26,829 nt of DNA from JAKSCF01 sp028279945 (GTDB lineage Bacteria > Bacillota > Clostridia > Peptostreptococcales > JAAYPU01), in NCBI GenBank assembly GCA_028279945.1, contig JANQMT010000109.1, positions 1 to 26,829 on the forward strand, read 5' to 3'. Below are positions 24,228-26,829 of the stretch, one piece after another. Both the position numbers and the translations under genes were made by a program. The notes beneath the pieces were generated by a model that saw nothing but the letters and a program-made list of their open reading frames with translations, searched no databases and was not told the origin of the DNA. Positions within the stretch are counted from its first letter, which is position 1; the number at the start of each line of letters is the position of its first letter.

Positions 24228-24692
24228 TTATTCTAAGTTAACTTTCTCAAAATTACTATCTTCAACTATCCATGTCTGATAATAATCTTCTTCATTTCCA
24301 TAGGAATCTTTATAGTACCTGCTAGTCAAGATATAATCGAATTTATTATTTTTTTGAGGGCCTATTTCAATGCGTACACAAACTTCACGTATGATATTGC
24401 TTTTCCAATAATCATCAGCAATTTTATTTATAGTCTCAAGCGTACAAAAATTCTTGAAATATTCAATAATCTGTTTTAATTCTTCCTTACTAGGTTCTTT
24501 TGACAAAGTCAAGTTGCAATTTAGAGATGGACGCCTAAAATAAAAATGTACATCTATAATATATTCAACTTCATTTAAAAGAACTTTCTTAAACGCGGTT
24601 ACTTCTTTTGTTCTAACAGTGTTACTTGTGTTATAAGCTATTAACACAATCAATACCAATAACAATATTATTAAATATTTTTTTTTATTCAT
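24228..24692 (-). CDS. Hypothetical membrane-anchored protein
   Basis: A 154-residue protein with GGAGCC before the ATG. Residues 1-4 are MNKK, followed by a strongly hydrophobic stretch (about 5-20) and then a polar region, so it is an N-terminally anchored or exported protein facing outwards. The remaining 130 residues are acidic and aromatic with no family I recognise: paired motifs such as DVHFYFRRPS, KEELKQIIEYFKNF and YYKDSYGNEEDYYQTW. No cysteine pattern suggests metal binding (only three cysteines). Upstream is the long hairpin at 24717-24756. The downstream neighbour is the marR gene, about 180 bases away and transcribed in the same direction. Function unknown. Confidence 0.6.
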   Translation of the reverse strand: MNKKKYLIILLLVLIVLIAYNTSNTVRTKEVTAFKKVLLNEVEYIIDVHFYFRRPSLNCNLTLSKEPSKEELKQIIEYFKNFCTLETINKIADDYWKSNIIREVCVRIEIGPQKNNKFDYILTSRYYKDSYGNEEDYYQTWIVEDSNFEKVNLE

Positions 24693-24716
24693 AAATAGGC
24701 TCCTTTATTAAAATGC

Positions 24717-24756
24717 CATCATTAAAGATAAAGTTATCGCTTTATCGTTAATGATG
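24717..24756 (-). other. Long stem-loop in the leader of the hypothetical gene at 24228
   Basis: Seventeen bases (24717-24733, CATCATTAAAGATAAAG) pair with 24740-24756 with one mismatch around the loop TTATCG. In the leader of the minus-strand gene it sits 25 bases before the start codon. There is a short ATTTTAAT after it but no clean T run. It could be an attenuator, an mRNA stabiliser or a protein-binding site. Confidence 0.55.
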
Positions 24757-24765
24757 TGGATATAT

Positions 24766-24855
24766 CTAGTCTACAGTAAAATAAAGAACTCCACCACCTG
24801 GATTACCATCATATATAGTTTTAAGATTATTGTAGAGTTCCATAGAATAAGACAT
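24766..24855 (-). CDS. Possible tiny ORF or gene remnant of 29 residues
   Basis: ATG at 24855 opens a frame reading MSYSMELYNNLKTIYDGN then PGGGVLYFTVD and stopping at 24766. The composition is protein-like, but no ribosome site precedes the ATG, so it may be the C-terminal remnant of a lost gene. The spacer 24693-24972 is otherwise the hairpin and the promoter region of the NUDIX gene. Confidence 0.25.
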   Translation of the reverse strand: MSYSMELYNNLKTIYDGNPGGGVLYFTVD

Positions 24856-24915
24856 CGTTCATATGAGAATGATTTTAATTATTCTCGCTATTACCAAATA
24901 ATAATTATTTAATGG

Positions 24916-24921
24916 TATAAT
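24916..24921 (+). promoter_or_regulatory. Candidate -10 of the NUDIX gene
   Basis: TATAAT at 24916-24921, 52 bases before the NUDIX start. No convincing -35 at the right distance. Two GTTTTAAAA direct repeats follow (24931 and about 24951), just before the ribosome site. Confidence 0.4.
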
Positions 24922-24972
24922 ATAGCATATAGTTTTAAAACATGCTGTATGTTTTAAAAGGGAGAAAAAATT

Positions 24973-25353
24973 ATGAAAGATGTTACAGCGGCAATTATTG
25001 TGCAAGAGGGCTTGATTTTGATAGCTAGAAGAGGGCTTAATGAGAATTTAGCGGGTAAGTGGGAATTTCCAGGTGGGAAGATTGAAAAAGGAGAATCGCC
25101 ACAAGATTGTTTAAAGAGAGAGATTAAAGAGGAGTTAAACATAGAAATTGAAGTAGGAGATTTTTTAGGTGATAGTATTTATGAATATTCTAACGGTGTA
25201 ATAAGGCTAGTAGCATACTTTTGCACGATTATAGAAGGTGAAATGGAGCTACCTGTTCATAATCAAGTTAAGTGGATTAAAATTGAAGAATTTGATAAAT
25301 TTGATTTTGCGCCTGCGGATATTCCGTTAATAGAAAAATTAAAGGTAGTTTAA
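24973..25353 (+). CDS. NUDIX hydrolase, MutT-like
   Basis: A 126-residue protein with ribosome site AAAAGGGAG. The start gives KDVTAAIIVQEGLILIARRG, as in MutT. The Nudix box is present at about residues 34-58: GGKIEKGE, then REIKEELNI, matching G-x5-E-x7-REU-x-E-E-x-G-U except that the last glycine is Asn. The box binds magnesium and the diphosphate. Small proteins of this shape commonly hydrolyse oxidised nucleotides such as 8-oxo-dGTP, sanitising the nucleotide pool. It is transcribed alone, with no operon partner within 150 bases; a half-copy of the dispersed repeat follows. Confidence 0.88.
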   Translation: MKDVTAAIIVQEGLILIARRGLNENLAGKWEFPGGKIEKGESPQDCLKREIKEELNIEIEVGDFLGDSIYEYSNGVIRLVAYFCTIIEGEMELPVHNQVKWIKIEEFDKFDFAPADIPLIEKLKVV

Positions 25354-25359
25354 TTAAGC

Positions 25360-25379
25360 GAACAAAAAGAACCGTCCCT
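25360..25379. repeat. Dispersed repeat, copy D (half)
   Basis: GAACAAAAAGAACCGTCCCT, the right-arm core with one C missing. It lies 6 bases after the NUDIX stop. The 150 bases between it and the next gene look like degraded coding sequence, but I could not identify its source. Confidence 0.6.
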
Positions 25380-25523
25380 TTTATTTGAAGGCAATTCACA
25401 CGGAAGTGAAGAAATTGAAATATAATCCGGAGATGAAACGTCGGTGGAAGAAGACACTGGGATGAAAGCATTGTACCTTTGGACGATGAGTTGAGATAAA
25501 TATTAGAATGTGGGGGAAAGATT

Positions 25524-26507
25524 TTGTATAATATCAAAGGCAACCAGGTATCAAGAATAGAGTCAGTAACTTTTTCTGAATTAAATATGATAGAGAATGA
25601 TGTGGAAGAAATCCTAAGAAATAGTATAGATATGCTGTGTGATGAAGAAGAATCCATGCTCATTGTAGGACGTCAGGTCGAAAATGAGGAAAAAGGGCGA
25701 AGTGATCTGACAGCCGTTGACAGCAATGGCAATATTGTACTGATTGAAATCAAAAGAGATAAAAAAGACATTGAAATTAGAAAAGAGGCTTTTGAATTTC
25801 AGGCCATTCGTTATGCTGCAAGTTATGCAACAATTGAAACAACGGATGAACTTGTAAAGAAAGTTTATGCTCCATATATTGAAAAGTACAAAAATGAATT
25901 TGATCTTGGAGAGTTAACGTCGTATGAGCTAGGAATAAGAAAGCTAAATGAATTTCTAAATGTTAATAATGCAGTAAAAAGCTTTAATAAAAAACAGCGG
26001 ATTATACTTGTTGCTTCTGATTTTGATGCTCAAACACTTTCAGCCGTTGCATGGCTCAATAGCAATCACGTTGATCTGAATTGTTATCGTTTGGTGCCAT
26101 ATAAAATAAAAGATGAAGTATACCTGAATATAAAGAAATTATTGCCTATAACAAGTTACGAAGATTATTATGTAAATTTATTGGATAAGTCAGAAAGTAT
26201 TTCTGCTAAAGGTAACAGACAGATTACCAGACGGGCATTACCAAAGATTGATAAAATGCTGGAATGGGGAGTTGTTAAAGAGGGAGATATGATTATTGCA
26301 AAGGGCAGAGAGGATGAAGCAAAACTTTTATCAAATGGAAATGTATTGGTGGATAACACAGAAATGTCCATGCAGGCATGGTTAAAAAATCTCTATGGAT
26401 GGTCAAGTGTTCAAACCTATTTTTGTGCTGTGCATAAAGAAACAGGAAAATTGTTATCACAAATTAGGGAAGAGTATATGCAGGAAAATGAAGTTATAAG
26501 TGAATAA
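25524..26507 (+). CDS. PD-(D/E)XK nuclease-like protein with a possible RAMA-like C-terminal domain
   Basis: A 327-residue protein starting at TTG after GGGGGAAAG. The N-terminal domain (about 20-105) has the nuclease core Asp61, then Glu75-x-Lys77 in SDLTAVDSNGNIVLIEIKRD, preceded by the helix NDVEEILRNS and followed by Gln93 in FEFQAIRYAASYA. This matches DUF91/NucS-like PD-(D/E)XK proteins, so DNA cleavage is plausible. The C-terminal 90 residues, with DEAKLLSNGNVLVDNTEMSMQ, GWSSVQTY and GKLLSQIREEYM, look like the RAMA modified-base-reading domain, but this is by eye only. No methyltransferase or toxin partner is beside it. Confidence 0.65.
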   Translation: MYNIKGNQVSRIESVTFSELNMIENDVEEILRNSIDMLCDEEESMLIVGRQVENEEKGRSDLTAVDSNGNIVLIEIKRDKKDIEIRKEAFEFQAIRYAASYATIETTDELVKKVYAPYIEKYKNEFDLGELTSYELGIRKLNEFLNVNNAVKSFNKKQRIILVASDFDAQTLSAVAWLNSNHVDLNCYRLVPYKIKDEVYLNIKKLLPITSYEDYYVNLLDKSESISAKGNRQITRRALPKIDKMLEWGVVKEGDMIIAKGREDEAKLLSNGNVLVDNTEMSMQAWLKNLYGWSSVQTYFCAVHKETGKLLSQIREEYMQENEVISE

Positions 26508-26515
26508 TGTAGGAT

Positions 26516-26605
26516 GTGGTCAGACCCAACAAATTGACTGATAATGACCTAAATTACGTAAACAAGGAAAAGTTAAAGTTTACTTTGGAAATATTTAAAA
26601 AGTGA
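26516..26605 (+). pseudogene. Possible short coding remnant
   Basis: A frame from a GTG at 26516 reads VVRPNKLTDNDLNYVNKEK then LKFTLEIFKK to a stop at 26605. The composition is protein-like but there is no ribosome site and no recognised family. It may be the end of a lost gene. The last 322 bases of the window hold only this, the hairpin at 26625 and the possible insertion sequence end. Confidence 0.2.
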
Positions 26606-26624
26606 AGAATAATAAAGAATAAGG

Positions 26625-26690
26625 CTTAATATATCAAAAAAAGAATATTAAAAAATTGTATTCTTTTTTTGATATATTAAGTTTTATTTT
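26625..26690 (+). terminator. Long perfect hairpin, probable terminator after the nuclease-like gene
   Basis: Two perfectly complementary 23-base arms (26625-26647 and 26659-26681, the left beginning CTTAATATATCAAAAAAAG) flank an 11-base loop and are followed by TTTTATTTTG. The stem is unusually long and nearly all A/T. It may serve both strands. Confidence 0.65.
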
Positions 26691-26721
26691 GTGTTGACTT
26701 TTGGGAGTGTAAGGAGTCAAG

Positions 26722-26829
26722 TAAAATAGACCATTTTTCGCCACAAACTAGTCCACTTTTTAACCTTAGATAATCTGTTGTTAATTTAAGTATTTATAAA
26801 ATGGTTTTTCGATGTTTCAGTCGGTAACC
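26722..26829. mobile_element. Possible end of an insertion sequence (IS21-like), cut by the window
   Basis: AGACCATTTTTCGCC (26728) and AGTCCACTTTTTAAC (26750) form an imperfect direct repeat of 22-base period. IS21-family elements have repeated terminal sequences of about this length and look. No transposase reading frame falls inside the window, so this is tentative. Confidence 0.3.

Noticed and set aside
7134..25379. CRISPR array
   Set aside because: The repeated sequence occurs in four places kilobases apart without regular spacers, and no cas genes are seen.
25277..25663. 128-codon minus-strand frame
   Set aside because: It overlaps the NUDIX end and the nuclease-like start, has no ribosome site and its composition is not protein-like.

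Overview
The window reads as a chromosomal piece of a low-G+C Gram-positive anaerobe, most likely a member of the Clostridia. The reasons are the strong AAAGG/GGAGG ribosome binding sites, several TTG and GTG starts, a Gram-positive lipobox, a secreted protein with a copper-amine-oxidase-N-like stalk module, and A+T-rich spacers. I cannot name the species. Nearly all identifications come from motifs and family resemblance read by eye.

Layout. (1) 1-3688: the 3' part of a PTS operon: ascorbate-type EIIC (cut by the window edge), a COG4821-like SIS protein, a Gfo/Idh/MocA dehydrogenase, EIIA (probable GTG start) and a RidA-family protein. The substrate is unknown; this part looks richer in G+C than what follows. 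(2) 3748-7125: a secreted stalk-domain protein and an OmpR-type two-component system. Both units are preceded by the same tandem TTGACA-N5-TTGACA promoter box, and a decayed copy of the start of the secreted-protein gene lies between them. (3) 7294-8809: a DUF421/YetF membrane protein and, convergent with it, a QueG-like iron-sulfur protein. (4) 9007-11564: a two-gene alkylation-repair operon, an Ada-AraC-AlkA fusion followed by an Ogt fused to an endonuclease III/MagIII-like glycosylase. (5) 11702-21960: a ten-gene sugar locus: DhaK-like, DhaL, PfkB kinase, a ribose-type ABC importer (lipoprotein, double ATPase, permease), ROK kinase, class II aldolase, PfkA-like kinase and a DeoR regulator. 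(6) 22106-24072: a MATE exporter and a MarR regulator with three matching palindromic operators. (7) 24228-26829: a membrane-anchored hypothetical protein, a MutT-type NUDIX hydrolase, a PD-(D/E)XK nuclease-like protein, a long hairpin and a possible insertion sequence end.

The sugar locus is the best candidate for an undescribed system. It has everything needed to import a sugar, phosphorylate it twice and split it into trioses, yet two of its enzymes carry changes exactly where substrate is bound. The DhaK-like subunit has Asn at both positions of the catalytic histidines (E. coli His56 and His218) while its DhaL partner looks intact. The PfkA-like kinase keeps the ATP site and catalytic Asp but has lost several fructose-6-phosphate contacts. 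No isomerase or epimerase is encoded, so the imported compound may already be a ketose. I infer a non-standard sugar; its identity cannot be read from sequence.

A dispersed repeat (core GAACCAAAAAGAACCGTCCC) occurs four times between genes (7134-7186, 22047-22096, 24192-24207, 25360-25379). I saw no rRNA, tRNA or CRISPR array.
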